From contig CBDFKF010000002.1 in assembly GCA_965248765.1 (NCBI GenBank), positions 62,001 through 126,000 of the forward strand: DNA of 64,000 nucleotides, in the 5' to 3' direction. Both the position numbers and the translations under genes were made by a program. How positions within the stretch are numbered: the stretch's first letter is position 1; every line of letters begins with the position of its first letter. Source of the DNA: CBDFKF01 sp965248765. Lineage in GTDB: Bacteria; Pseudomonadota; Alphaproteobacteria; VGEJ01. The notes below the pieces were generated by a model that saw only the letters and a list, made by a program, of their open reading frames with translations, had not been told where the DNA came from and ran no database searches. Below are positions 1 through 8,861 of this stretch, piece by piece.

Positions 1-1969
1 CAACCAAGGCAACATCCGCCCGATCGGCCGCAAGCCACCCATCGGAATCAATCGCATTTAGTTCGTCCGTCCCATCAATCGGACCGCGATCGTACCGCAC
101 CTCAATGCCGGCAACATCGCGATTCACCACCGCCACCGCGACGATCTGCAAGAACGCCCCATACTGGGCGCTACTGATAATAACCGGCGCCGGGACAGGA
201 ACGCCCGACCAGTCGAAGGTGATATCCACGCTTGCCGATGGCGAGGCAAAGCCGCTCAAACTTACATGGAATGCCGATATCGTATAGGTAGAGGGGCCAT
301 CAACGGTGACACGTTGGCTGATTCCATCGGCGCGTGCCTCGATCTGGAAATTCTCGTCTTCATCGCTGACCCGTAGCCGCGTGTAATACGGCGCGTCATC
401 CCAGGTGATATCAATATGCCATATGATGGTGCCATCCTGAGCGACCGCGAATGCATGTGTCGCCGCAAGCCCAGTCACCGCGGGGATTACGGACGGGCCA
501 GGGATGTTGATCTCGCGCGGTTTCAACGGCGGCAAAACTAGCGTGTCGGCATAGACCCCGGATGGCTGCTCCACCAAGTCAAGGGTAACAGACCAATCCT
601 CGTTAACCACCTTTCGGGTCACCAGGGCCGGGAAGTCCAAGAGGCCCTGCTCGGGGTCGGTGATCGTCACCCAATCGCTGGGTAAGATGCCCATCCATTC
701 CAACGCCGCGCCCGGCTTTAGGATGTAGGTAAACACGGCGCTCGCGCGCGCGCGGCGAAGATTGATGGCGAGAAGCCGTCCGGCAGCAATCGGATCGGCA
801 ATAAACGGCCGTTTGCCTAGATCCTCCTGCCTCGTCTCTCCGTCACGTGCAATCGCCGGCGCGTCTTGGAGCTCGGGGATTGATACCTCCTGCCAATCGT
901 GCTCTCGGGATTGAGCAAGTCCCATGGTTGCCGCGTTGAGCCGGTCCTGGATGGCTGGCGCCGGCTGAATACTGCCTATGGCTACAATGTCATCTTCTGT
1001 TATGGCCCGCGCGATTGCCCGATCGGCGCCAGGTCGGAAATAGTAAACGCCATCGGCCTCAACCGCCCATCCTTGCCACGCAAAGTCGAGTTCCGCCTCC
1101 ACCCGCGATGGGTCATCGTCTGAAAAGACAACGCCATTGACGGCGTAGCGCTTGCCCGTCTGGGGGTAATCTTCATAGCCGGCGGGCAGAGATATATTGA
1201 TCGCCTGCTCACACAGAGCATGCGCAGCGGTAAAGCTAGCAGTATTAAACCCCGCGGCCGGAATGCCTCGCCTGGTGCGGAGCCACCAATATCGGATGGC
1301 CGCAGCCGACTCCGTCCACACAGGAGTCGCTTGCCCCGGCCATGTCACCTTGAGGCCCTTCACCAGGAAGTTAATTTCGGGAAACCTCGCCCAAAAGCGA
1401 TTACTTACGCCCCCGTAGGCCGGCTGCGTAAGCTCGACGTGGACCCAGGAGACGTAATCGAGCTTGTGTTCTGTGGTCCATTCTGTCGCCGCCGCTCGCA
1501 GGCTATCGCCTTCTGTCCCATCGGCCTTGAAGTATTCATAGATCACCATTCGGCCGTTGTGTGGATCACCGGACTCCGGCTCGATCAGATGCCCGCTTTC
1601 GCCGCTGCCCGCCCGTGCGGCGCGTGTAATTTTGACCTCTGTGCCATTGACCCACACTCTCTCAATGCTGTCGCAAGCGCCCTCAGACAACACCATGGCG
1701 AGGTGTAGAACGTTATTTATCTCGTGGTAGAAGACCATGTTGCCGCCGACTCTGGCGCGGCCCACGACCCATCGCGCCGGCGCTACGGCAGCGCGAACAG
1801 TGGACTTCGTATCGGGACGGTTGGCGCCAATGCCGGGAACATTTGGCCTGGGCGTAAGCAGGTATTGCAGGGCGGCCAGCGACACGGCTGTTATCGCCGC
1901 CTTTAACGTGATGAACCCTGCCGCATAACCGATGGCGGATACGACAGCAGCGGCGATCACCGGCGGCAT
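1..1969 (-). CDS. Tail tip / host-specificity protein, J-like (partial)
   Basis: The frame is open from an ATG at 1969 to the left edge, giving about 656 residues without a stop, so the C-terminus is missing. The N-terminal 45 residues are hydrophobic and Ala-rich. The following segment has the mixed hydrophobic and acidic beta-rich character of siphovirus tail-tip hub proteins, and residues from about 480 onward look like fibronectin-type domains (VTGLAATHAF, ITWDDAPYYTRLRV). It overlaps the upstream NlpC-like gene by 13 bases and is the last tail gene in view, which is where gpJ-type receptor-binding proteins lie. The family is assigned from position and composition. Confidence 0.75.
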   Translation of the reverse strand, partial: MPPVIAAAVVSAIGYAAGFITLKAAITAVSLAALQYLLTPRPNVPGIGANRPDTKSTVRAAVAPARWVVGRARVGGNMVFYHEINNVLHLAMVLSEGACDSIERVWVNGTEVKITRAARAGSGESGHLIEPESGDPHNGRMVIYEYFKADGTEGDSLRAAATEWTTEHKLDYVSWVHVELTQPAYGGVSNRFWARFPEINFLVKGLKVTWPGQATPVWTESAAAIRYWWLRTRRGIPAAGFNTASFTAAHALCEQAINISLPAGYEDYPQTGKRYAVNGVVFSDDDPSRVEAELDFAWQGWAVEADGVYYFRPGADRAIARAITEDDIVAIGSIQPAPAIQDRLNAATMGLAQSREHDWQEVSIPELQDAPAIARDGETRQEDLGKRPFIADPIAAGRLLAINLRRARASAVFTYILKPGAALEWMGILPSDWVTITDPEQGLLDFPALVTRKVVNEDWSVTLDLVEQPSGVYADTLVLPPLKPREINIPGPSVIPAVTGLAATHAFAVAQDGTIIWHIDITWDDAPYYTRLRVSDEDENFQIEARADGISQRVTVDGPSTYTISAFHVSLSGFASPSASVDITFDWSGVPVPAPVIISSAQYGAFLQIVAVAVVNRDVAGIEVRYDRGPIDGTDELNAIDSDGWLAADRADVALV

Positions 1970-2436
1970 CTAAACAACCTCCTAATCTCGTATCCGTCAT
2001 CGACCATGGCGAGGCCGGTCAAGGACCAATGCCACACCTCGCAACCGTCGACAACGAACCCAATGAGATCGCCGCGTGTAGCGGTATCCCATGCCTGGCC
2101 CATGACACTGACATGGCCGCCTAGCTGTACGATGTCGCCTGGCTCACGCGGCGTATCCCCCGGCAGAACGTCTACCCCATACCACCTAGGCCGAGCGCCA
2201 AACCCCTCGGCATGAGCGCTGCCCACGCCGCCGAACTCCTTGCGGATACGCGCCATGGCCCGCGTTTCCGACATCCGATGCCAGCGGCCTATAGCGCGCC
2301 CATAGCGACTGGCATAACGACGCCCTCCAACGCCGTCGATGATGGCGCGGGCCGTGGTCAGACAGTCGCGAATGCCCCACTCGTAGGGGCCTTGCTCCGT
2401 GCTGAGGATAGCGCTTGCGCTAATCACGTAGGCCAC
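1957..2436 (-). CDS. Tail-associated cysteine peptidase-like protein (DUF6950/NlpC-like)
   Basis: 159 residues. The N-terminus carries YEWGIRDCL with Cys25 in the context seen in tail-tip NlpC/P60-like and DUF6950 proteins, and a GGHVS motif puts His108 where the second catalytic residue would be. Such proteins ride at the tail tip and are thought to cut peptidoglycan locally during DNA entry. The gene overlaps its neighbours by 13 bases on each side, between a hub protein and the J-like tip, the usual position. Family membership is recalled from motif layout and is not confirmed by search. Confidence 0.7.
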   Translation of the reverse strand: MAYVISASAILSTEQGPYEWGIRDCLTTARAIIDGVGGRRYASRYGRAIGRWHRMSETRAMARIRKEFGGVGSAHAEGFGARPRWYGVDVLPGDTPREPGDIVQLGGHVSVMGQAWDTATRGDLIGFVVDGCEVWHWSLTGLAMVDDGYEIRRLFRCRR

Positions 2437-2918
2437 CGAGTCTCAATACCTGACGCGAGGGCGCGCACGTCTTCAAACCCGCGATCGCCTGATGATCGTG
2501 CCCGCTGATCTTCGTCGGACCATTTGAGCGGCCGCCCCCTATCTACGTCGCCACCATAAGTCTCGATCTCGATGCTATAGACTCCGTCCCTGATCACGGG
2601 CTTTGACAGCCGCCCTACAAATAGGGACGGAACAATGTTCCACGTTTGACCTCTATCGGTGGAATATATGGACAGGATTTTTATCGTTAGCGGCCCAGGG
2701 TCTTGAAGCAGTTGCTGTCTGAGCGTTCGGTCGGTGACTGGAAAGCTGACGGTTAGCCGCCGATCCGGCGCGCCCAGTGTTGTTTCCGCAGCCGACAGAG
2801 TGATGAACGGGCGGCCTTGGTAGACCTGGGAGTTAAGGGTGACATCCCCTTCACCGGTCCAGAACCTATAGGATGTCCCAACAAATTCGGCGGCATTCGC
2901 CACCATGAGATTGGCCAT
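2424..2918 (-). CDS. Minor tail protein (hub-like)
   Basis: 164 residues, soluble, beta-rich. MANLMVANAAEFVGTSYRFW is followed by a segment with LSAAETTLGAPDRRLTVSF and a C-terminal ETYGGDVDRGRPLKWSDEDQ motif. This layout resembles the DUF2163/DUF1833-like minor tail proteins that link the distal tail protein to the tip complex. The start codon ATG at 2918 overlaps the stop of the upstream gene by one base (TGATG), which suggests translational coupling. The function is inferred from position between the distal tail protein and the peptidase-like gene. Confidence 0.6.
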   Translation of the reverse strand: MANLMVANAAEFVGTSYRFWTGEGDVTLNSQVYQGRPFITLSAAETTLGAPDRRLTVSFPVTDRTLRQQLLQDPGPLTIKILSIYSTDRGQTWNIVPSLFVGRLSKPVIRDGVYSIEIETYGGDVDRGRPLKWSDEDQRARSSGDRGFEDVRALASGIETRWPT

Positions 2919-3493
2919 TAAACCGCCTCTTGCCAGTCAAGACGCCACGGCCCCCAATAATTAGCGCTACGCCTCATGGTACGGCTCCCAGGCTGCGCAC
3001 GTATGCGGATATCAGTCGCGCGCGTCAGGGCGGAGCCGACACCTATAGGCATCTGGGGATCAAGCGTCACCTCATCCCCGGCTGCGTTGACCGCCCTTAC
3101 GATGTACCGACGGTTTCCTGACGCCAGCCACTCTCCAACTTCAGTCGTTATCGTGCTGGATAATTGCAAGCTGAGGGTTCCGTCTGCCCCATCGACAATT
3201 GCTGCGATTGTAGTGCTCGCCCCAACTGCAATGGTGGGGCGATTAAGAGGGATTAAAGCGATGTTTCCTTGCCCCTCCAGAGACGACAGGAACGCCTCAA
3301 CACCCTTCCCGACCGCCTCGCCCTCAACGTCAACAATGGCTATCTCGATGGTGCCGCGCCACGATGCATATCCACGATCCAGCACCTGCACCGTGCCAGT
3401 AAAGGGCGACTGCAGCGACACTTGCCCCGGCATCCAGGGCTCGATCGGCATGGCCGTTTGCGAGGCATTCGCGGGAAAGACTAGTGTAGCCAT
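2918..3493 (-). CDS. Distal tail-like protein
   Basis: 191 residues. The N-terminal half has RGYASWRGTIEIA followed by a conserved-looking block with a central GDEVTLDPQMPIGVG segment. This pattern occurs in small tail proteins encoded right after the tape measure gene in alphaproteobacterial siphophages. It lies three bases from the tape measure stop and is coupled to the next gene. It probably forms the ring that joins tail tube and tip complex. No catalytic motif or signal peptide is visible. The assignment rests on synteny. Confidence 0.55.
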   Translation of the reverse strand: MATLVFPANASQTAMPIEPWMPGQVSLQSPFTGTVQVLDRGYASWRGTIEIAIVDVEGEAVGKGVEAFLSSLEGQGNIALIPLNRPTIAVGASTTIAAIVDGADGTLSLQLSSTITTEVGEWLASGNRRYIVRAVNAAGDEVTLDPQMPIGVGSALTRATDIRIRAQPGSRTMRRSANYWGPWRLDWQEAV

Positions 3494-3496
3494 CAG

Positions 3497-5818
3497 CTAC
3501 CTGCCAAATACCTGCCGCCGCGCCGCACTAGGCTGACGCAGCGCCTCTATCGTAGATGATCGCCCGCTCGCGGCAATCGCCGGCGCTGCCTCAAAGATCA
3601 TGGCCCTCACTTCTTCCGGCCCCACAGAGGACTCGGCCGTGACATAGACGTTTGTAGTAGCGCCCGTGCCGCGCAACGCGGCGCCCAATTGCTCGTTGCT
3701 GTATACGCGGCCGGGATGGCGAAAATCTATCACCTCCGCCCCGCGTTCGCCGACCAGCGCAGGACCAGGTCGAGCTAGCCCGCCACCGGCGAAACCTGCA
3801 AGCTGCAATACTGCGCCAGTTGCGCCGCCACCACCGCTGCCAAATCCCAAGAAGCTGCTAAGGTCTATGCTCTTTAAAGAAGTGGCCAAGCCTTCCACCA
3901 AAGGCTGAAAAAGGACTAGTTCAAGCAACCTGTCGATTAGGGACCGAAGCCCTTCTCTAAACCCGTCGGCTGCCGACTCCGCATCGCGGAATGACCGCGC
4001 TATGCCCACGACGCCTTCTGCTATCTCTCGGTTTGCATCCATGATGCGGTTGTCGTTGGCGGTTTGTTCAGCTAGCCGCTCTTGAGCCTCTCCATACTTT
4101 TCTAGCGCCCCCAGCAAGTCCCGATCAATCACCTCGCTTAGTCGTGCCACTTCGGCGCGCTGCCCTTGCCAGAGCGCCGTCGCTTTGTTGAGCTGCACGA
4201 TGGTTTGCAACGCTGCGGTCTCGGCATCCCTGGCGGTGGCAAGGGCGTCTTTGTTGCCAGCCGCTTCCGCCGCTGAACGGGCAAGGCTAGCATCGGCAGC
4301 CGCGGCTCCTGCAGCGGCAAGCTGCCGTTGCAGATCCCGGCCCGCTTCCGCGTACTCGTTTTCTATATCCAATTGGGCGTTGAGGCGCTCTTGAGCCTTC
4401 TCGGTGAGGCCGATTGCTGCTGTCCGATTATTGATGTCCCGCACGCGTCGCTCACCAGAATCCGCGATGTCTCCCAATAGCGCTCTAGTCTGTCGCAACG
4501 CGGTATTTTGCAGCGTAATTTGGGCAGTGGATTCTTCTAATCCATCCAAGGTTTCCAGTATTCCGGCCAAGTCATCATTCGCCGCAGCGCCAGGGGCGCC
4601 CGGAATATTCACGGCGGAAGGCTGGAGTACGCTATCTTCGTTGGACCGAAACAAACCCGCAAAATCATCTTTGACTCTGCGCGCGGCTACCCCCAGCGCT
4701 CGAATGTTTGAATATCCCTCTTCCAGGGCGTCATTAAACTCGATAGCGAATTGCACCAGCCGGAACAATACTTCGATGATCACGAGCGATCTGAGCACGC
4801 GACCCAGGAAACGTACTGCGCCAGCAATACTGAAGATGGCAGCCCGGACAACGCCGGATGTCGCAGCCACCGTAGCCAAGCCTCGGGCTATTGCCGTTAG
4901 GCGAGAATGGGAAAGCCAAAACCCTATCGCGATGGCCGCAGCATGGCCCACTGCATCCAGGTTATTGACCAGGACGGCTACGGCATTGATAACCCCGGCG
5001 AGAGCACCCGGCAGGCTTCCGATCAGCCCCCTGTTGAGATCGTTAAACGAGTCCGCGGATTCAGCCACTGCATTCGCAAGCCCCACTTGGATCGCGGTGG
5101 CAAGGTCTGTGTATGACTGTTCGAGTTCTTTGAGGGCTCGTGCCTGAGCATCTTGCACAATGCCAAGCCTCGCGAACGCTTCCTCCTGGGCTCGGATTGA
5201 ATCCGATCCCCGCTGTAATTGATTGAGCAGCAACGCGCCCTGACGGCCGAACAGATCGCGCGCAACGCCGACCCGCTGATATTGCTCGTCAAGGCCGGCG
5301 AGGCCATCGGCAACCCTATCTAGAAGATCCCCAAACGTGCGCCCTTGCCGAAAGTGCTCCTCAACATTGATCCCTAGCTGGCCAAATGAATCCGCGTATT
5401 CTGCAACACCCTGCGCCGCTTCGTTGACGTTGCGTTGGAACAGGGATAAGGCCGTATCGAACTTTTGGATCTCTACGCCATCGGCTTGGAATACGCGCCG
5501 CAGTGTTTGCAGGCGCTCAATGGCGACACCGGTTCTCTCGGAGGCCTCCACCAAACTAGCGCCAAACTGCGCCTGTCGCCTGATCAGGAACCCCAGCCCC
5601 CCGCTTCCCGCAAGCAGGGACGCGGCGCCCCGGATAGACACGAGCCGCCCCACCATCGCGCGCGCACTGCGGTTGAAGCCGCTTATGTCACGGCGGAGCG
5701 CTCGCACCGCCCGCTGTTGTCGCCGCAGAGCATCGGCGTTCTGACGTGTGCCGCGTAGAAACCGGGCATTCCGCGTGATGAAGTCGGCAAATATGCCGCC
5801 GATTCGGACATCAGCCAC
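3497..5818 (-). CDS. Tail tape measure protein
   Basis: 773 residues, the longest gene in the tail block. It is mostly helical, with coiled-coil stretches (residues about 20-60 and 430-600, rich in Ala, Arg, Glu and Gln) and hydrophobic central segments near residues 270-360. The C-terminal part has a glycine-rich linker, then FAGGGLARPGPALVGERGAE, a motif typical of phage tape measure C-termini. Tape measure length sets tail length; at about 0.15 nm per residue this predicts a tail near 115 nm. It overlaps the upstream chaperone gene by 8 bases. Confidence 0.9.
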   Translation of the reverse strand: MADVRIGGIFADFITRNARFLRGTRQNADALRRQQRAVRALRRDISGFNRSARAMVGRLVSIRGAASLLAGSGGLGFLIRRQAQFGASLVEASERTGVAIERLQTLRRVFQADGVEIQKFDTALSLFQRNVNEAAQGVAEYADSFGQLGINVEEHFRQGRTFGDLLDRVADGLAGLDEQYQRVGVARDLFGRQGALLLNQLQRGSDSIRAQEEAFARLGIVQDAQARALKELEQSYTDLATAIQVGLANAVAESADSFNDLNRGLIGSLPGALAGVINAVAVLVNNLDAVGHAAAIAIGFWLSHSRLTAIARGLATVAATSGVVRAAIFSIAGAVRFLGRVLRSLVIIEVLFRLVQFAIEFNDALEEGYSNIRALGVAARRVKDDFAGLFRSNEDSVLQPSAVNIPGAPGAAANDDLAGILETLDGLEESTAQITLQNTALRQTRALLGDIADSGERRVRDINNRTAAIGLTEKAQERLNAQLDIENEYAEAGRDLQRQLAAAGAAAADASLARSAAEAAGNKDALATARDAETAALQTIVQLNKATALWQGQRAEVARLSEVIDRDLLGALEKYGEAQERLAEQTANDNRIMDANREIAEGVVGIARSFRDAESAADGFREGLRSLIDRLLELVLFQPLVEGLATSLKSIDLSSFLGFGSGGGGATGAVLQLAGFAGGGLARPGPALVGERGAEVIDFRHPGRVYSNEQLGAALRGTGATTNVYVTAESSVGPEEVRAMIFEAAPAIAASGRSSTIEALRQPSAARRQVFGR

Positions 5819-6068
5819 GGTACGCCTCGCGCGTCATTTGTGCCTTGAGGGCTCTTTCTGCTGCGCGCTCTAGCTGTAGGCGGTCTTCGCGCAACGCGGG
5901 CGATTCCAGCCAGTAACCGAAGTCACTAGCTTTTGCATCTTTGGCCCCGCCGATCTTCGCCACAATCATGTAGAGCGCACACATGATCACTTCCATCGGC
6001 GGGTATCGTGCTAGATGGACCCAAGAGGCTTCAAACTCTGTGGGTGTCATGGCGAGCACCTGGGCCAA
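5811..6068 (-). CDS. Tail assembly chaperone, second frame (TAC/gpT-like)
   Basis: 85 residues from a TTG at 6068, or reached by a -1 frameshift from the gene just upstream. It holds EFEASWVHLARYPPMEVIMCAL and ends with a charged helix. It lies between the tail tube and tape measure genes, where siphophages encode the G/GT chaperone pair. The frame is open upstream to 6125, so it overlaps the end of the upstream frame (stop 6092-6094). I see no classic slippery heptamer in the overlap, so internal initiation is equally possible. Confidence 0.6.
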   Translation of the reverse strand: MAQVLAMTPTEFEASWVHLARYPPMEVIMCALYMIVAKIGGAKDAKASDFGYWLESPALREDRLQLERAAERALKAQMTREAYRG

Positions 6069-6091
6069 AGGCAGACCAAAAGCCCTGGCGA

Positions 6092-6481
6092 TCAGGAAGG
6101 GCGGTCGAGTTCGGCTTCCTCCCGATCATCATTGGCGCACCCGCAAAGCCGCATGGTGGCGGCGGCCAATGCCCCCTGCTCGCCCCCGGAGATGACGACC
6201 AAATGCCGCGCCGCCTCCGCGCCGATCCCCTCGGGCCAGCACGCCTTGACGCAAAGGGCCGCCACTTGCAGCATATATTCGGCGGCCTGTGTCAGGTCCG
6301 GGTCGTCCCGATCGTGCACCGTCTTTGCAAGCTTTACACGCTCATTGCGGACAGCCTCGGCGATTTCGCGCGACGGCACACTGAGAACCACGTCCACGCC
6401 GTTGACGTTTACCGTTTGGCTCCGCGCGGTAATCGACTCATAAAGAGAAGCCGAACCCGCAGACTTCCGTCTTCCCGCCAT
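6092..6481 (-). CDS. Tail assembly chaperone, first frame (gpG-like)
   Basis: 129 residues from the ATG at 6481, which shares its A with the tail tube stop codon (TGATG). An in-frame ATG at 6499 would add six residues. It starts with basic residues, then TVNVNGVDVVLSVPSREIAE and an Ala/Cys-rich C-terminal helix. Position directly after the tail tube gene and before the tape measure identifies it as the likely first-frame chaperone that keeps tape measure and tube subunits assembly-competent. Sequence similarity alone would not identify it. Confidence 0.6.
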   Translation of the reverse strand: MAGRRKSAGSASLYESITARSQTVNVNGVDVVLSVPSREIAEAVRNERVKLAKTVHDRDDPDLTQAAEYMLQVAALCVKACWPEGIGAEAARHLVVISGGEQGALAAATMRLCGCANDDREEAELDRPS

Positions 6482-7398
6482 CAGGATGCGATGCTCCATT
6501 CTGGGAGCGCCCCAGACAGCGCAAGCTCAAGGGTAGAGGAAAGCACTCCTGCCGCCTCGAGGTTGTCATGCACTGGTGTCCTGAAGCGGGCGACAAATTG
6601 CTTTTGCAGCGACGGGTTCACAATCTGGTAGCCAGCGGTCGCGGTGACGGCTGTCGCCGGTGCCGGACGCACGGTGACTGCACCGGCGTCGGAGATCGTG
6701 TCGATTGTATGGTTGCTGATCACCCGTGACGAAAACAGCGCCGGGGCCGCGAAATCGCTGGCTGTCCAGGAGCCGCCGGTCTGGGTGCGGGTCGAGCGCC
6801 ACACGTAGGGAAGCGCGGCGGTCGGCGCGATATCGGAAGCGCTCCACCCCGTAGGCACGAAGTCATCGCTGCCGGCACCGCCAGTCGGAGTATCGGGCGC
6901 GATGTTCTCGGCGGTCGCCCGGTAGACATACTCGAGGGTCCCGGTGTTGGCGACCACGGTTCCCCTGCTCGTCGTCACGGTCCTGATCACCATTCCTACA
7001 GCAAAGTCGTCGCTCGTGAAGTCTGGCGCGGTGCCCACAAACGTGACCGCTCCAGCGGTATCGATAGCAACCGTGTTGGTGGCACCGGATGCCGTGAAGG
7101 GATCTTCCTCTAGTGTCGAAACTCGATAGGTAACGGGCGCGTTGTTGTTCATCGCCTTGCCCTGTAGCTCCACCCAGGACGCATGATTCGGCACATAGCT
7201 CGGAAACTCGATCGTCGCGTCGGGCACCCGGAGTTCGCCAACTCGCTTAAATGGCCCGTCGAACGTGTCTCCCTCGATCACCGTGGGCTCGCCACCGGAA
7301 GTCGAGAACGCGGCACCGTATGGGATTTTGCGGAATGTCACCCCGTCAATGGCGTACTCAACAATGACGCCCAGGCCCGGAACAGTGTTAACGCCCAT
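6481..7398 (-). CDS. Major tail protein (tail tube)
   Basis: 305 residues. The N-terminal portion (GVIVEYAIDGVTFRKIPYGA, then GEPTVIEGDTFDGPFKRVGE) and the C-terminal VARFRTPVHDNLEAAG block look like a siphovirus tube protein: beta-rich, no signal peptide, encoded directly upstream of the chaperone pair. Residues about 157-224 form a distinct insert (YVYRATAENIAP ... ALPYVWRSTRT ... GGSW ... APALFSS) with the W/Y-rich short-repeat style of phage fibre and decoration modules. The insert probably sits on the tube exterior. The length is greater than the usual 140-250 residues because of it. Confidence 0.8.
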   Translation of the reverse strand: MGVNTVPGLGVIVEYAIDGVTFRKIPYGAAFSTSGGEPTVIEGDTFDGPFKRVGELRVPDATIEFPSYVPNHASWVELQGKAMNNNAPVTYRVSTLEEDPFTASGATNTVAIDTAGAVTFVGTAPDFTSDDFAVGMVIRTVTTSRGTVVANTGTLEYVYRATAENIAPDTPTGGAGSDDFVPTGWSASDIAPTAALPYVWRSTRTQTGGSWTASDFAAPALFSSRVISNHTIDTISDAGAVTVRPAPATAVTATAGYQIVNPSLQKQFVARFRTPVHDNLEAAGVLSSTLELALSGALPEWSIAS

Positions 7399-7410
7399 TT
7401 GATTTCTCCT

Positions 7411-7908
7411 TTACGTGTCTTCAGACAAGAGCCGCAGATTGCGCCGGCTAACTCGGCCCGATCGGATTTGCTCGTTCACGGTGCCGAGTTGACGTTTCAT
7501 CGCGCGCACCGCAGCACTAAATTGCTGCGCCCGCGTGCCGATCAATGCGGGCTCAAGAAACGGACGCCGCTCTGCTGCCGGATAGCCCGGCCCCGGTTGG
7601 CGTCCATGCTCGATAAGGAAGGCTTGCATCGCACCTGGACCGCCCGCGAAGACCTGCGCCGCGCTCCCTGGGATCTTGCGTCGACCAGCCGATGTGTAGA
7701 CTCGGGACGCCCGCGGCCGCGCCTTGATCGATCCGCGCAGCCGACCCGTTTTATCCGCAAATGCCGATGTGGTTTTGGCTTGGGCCGCGACAACTTGTGC
7801 CGCCGCCAACATACCTGCCCCATACACCGCCTGACCCAGCAAACCAGGCAGCGCCTCGATCGCTTTGATGGTGTCCTCGAACCCTGTGAAATCGACATCC
7901 ATTTCCAT
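7411..7908 (-). CDS. HK97 gp10-like head-tail connector / neck protein
   Basis: 165 residues with the helical Ala-rich N-terminus, a central TGRLRGSIKARPRASR segment and a FLIEHGRQPGPGYPAAERRPFLEPAL stretch near residue 115. The T-G-x-L-R-x-S-I core followed by R-P-F-L-x-P-A-L is the recognisable pattern of HK97 gp10-type proteins. It acts in joining heads to tails. It lies 12 bases upstream of the tail tube gene. A gap of about 110 bases separates it from the tail terminator-like gene, without a visible gene in it. Confidence 0.75.
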   Translation of the reverse strand: MEMDVDFTGFEDTIKAIEALPGLLGQAVYGAGMLAAAQVVAAQAKTTSAFADKTGRLRGSIKARPRASRVYTSAGRRKIPGSAAQVFAGGPGAMQAFLIEHGRQPGPGYPAAERRPFLEPALIGTRAQQFSAAVRAMKRQLGTVNEQIRSGRVSRRNLRLLSEDT

Positions 7909-8016
7909 CGCCGCTTACCTCATTTTGTCTCTACACGCATTTCCGCAGCACCGGGCGGGGCTGGCAGACCCGGATCAACGAAACGCTGCGACGCGCGGTG
8001 TTCGGCTCGTAGTTCA

Positions 8017-8373
8017 TCACCTCACCATCACGGTTCTGATGCGCCGGTAGATCGACAGCTCGTCGTCGAAGTCGTCGATCAGCGTGCCGAGCCAGATGAG
8101 CCGGCTGCCGGCCCTGAGCGCGGCGACGATTTCATCGCTCAGGCGCTCGGTTTCCTTCTGCATCCTGTCCCGGACGTCGAAGCGGATGGCGGTCGCGATC
8201 TGGTGCGCCCCCTCGGTAAGGGTCGTCAGCGTGTCCTGACCGACCGCCTGGAACACGACGGAGGGGAAAGTAGGTGCCGGGTCGGACGGCTGCACGCTGG
8301 CAAAACAGTTGTCGGTGCCGAGCACCGCGCAGGCCGTTTCGTGGACGTGAAGCATGGCGTCGGGGCGGGTCAT
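8017..8373 (-). CDS. Tail terminator-like protein (DUF3168-like)
   Basis: 118 residues. The segment around residues 30-75 (PSVVFQAVGQDTLTTLTEG then IRFDVRDRMQKETERLSDE) fits the small alpha/beta fold of tail terminator proteins that cap the tail tube. In siphophages this gene normally lies between the connector genes and the tail tube, as here. It overlaps the upstream membrane-protein gene by four bases (ATGA). The assignment is from position, length and the pattern of a beta strand followed by a charged helix. Confidence 0.6.
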   Translation of the reverse strand: MTRPDAMLHVHETACAVLGTDNCFASVQPSDPAPTFPSVVFQAVGQDTLTTLTEGAHQIATAIRFDVRDRMQKETERLSDEIVAALRAGSRLIWLGTLIDDFDDELSIYRRIRTVMVR

Positions 8374-8861
8374 CGCTTCATCGCCTTATCGATCTGGCGA
8401 GAGCCAAACCACCAGAGCGAGCAAGTCGTTCCGATGTAGATGAATGCGTGAGCGGCATCGAGCACGTCGGCGCCGATGTCGTGCCAGATCCTGAACATCA
8501 CATAGACCGTGAACGCCGTCAGGCCGGGCCGCATGAGGCTACGAACGGTGTCTATGCCGACCATGACCCAGGCTTGCGCGGGCGTAAGCGTCAGGCCCTT
8601 CGACCACCGCGTGGACGCTTCGCGGTAACTAGCCGCCATGACCTTCGCATCCGCCTCCGAGGTTCGGGCCTCAAGATCGAGTGCTGCTATTTTCTCCGCG
8701 CTTTCGGCTTCAAGGCGGATTTCCTCAATATCCAAGCGGCGCATTTCCAGTCGTTGCTTGTGTTTCTGGCGTTCCTGGAAATACGACAGCAGGCCCGTTA
8801 GGACGCCGCCCAGAATTCCGCTGAGGCCACCCGTCATGAATGACGTCAGAAGGTCCATCAT
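8370..8861 (-). CDS. Membrane protein, holin-like
   Basis: 163 residues. A glycine-rich N-terminal hydrophobic segment (residues about 8-27) is followed by a long charged helix (Lys/Glu/Arg rich, about 28-85) and two hydrophobic segments near residues 108-125 and 138-155. Proteins with this layout are common in alphaproteobacterial prophages and are usually called holins. It overlaps the DUF5675 gene by one base upstream and the tail terminator gene by four downstream. With the neighbouring small membrane genes it makes a probable lysis set inside the connector region. Pore-forming activity is inferred. Confidence 0.55.
   Translation of the reverse strand: MMDLLTSFMTGGLSGILGGVLTGLLSYFQERQKHKQRLEMRRLDIEEIRLEAESAEKIAALDLEARTSEADAKVMAASYREASTRWSKGLTLTPAQAWVMVGIDTVRSLMRPGLTAFTVYVMFRIWHDIGADVLDAAHAFIYIGTTCSLWWFGSRQIDKAMKR

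Noticed and set aside
7183..8439. Plus-strand open frame of 418 codons
   Set aside because: Antisense to tail and connector genes, with a low-complexity Arg/His-rich product; typical of GC-rich shadow frames.
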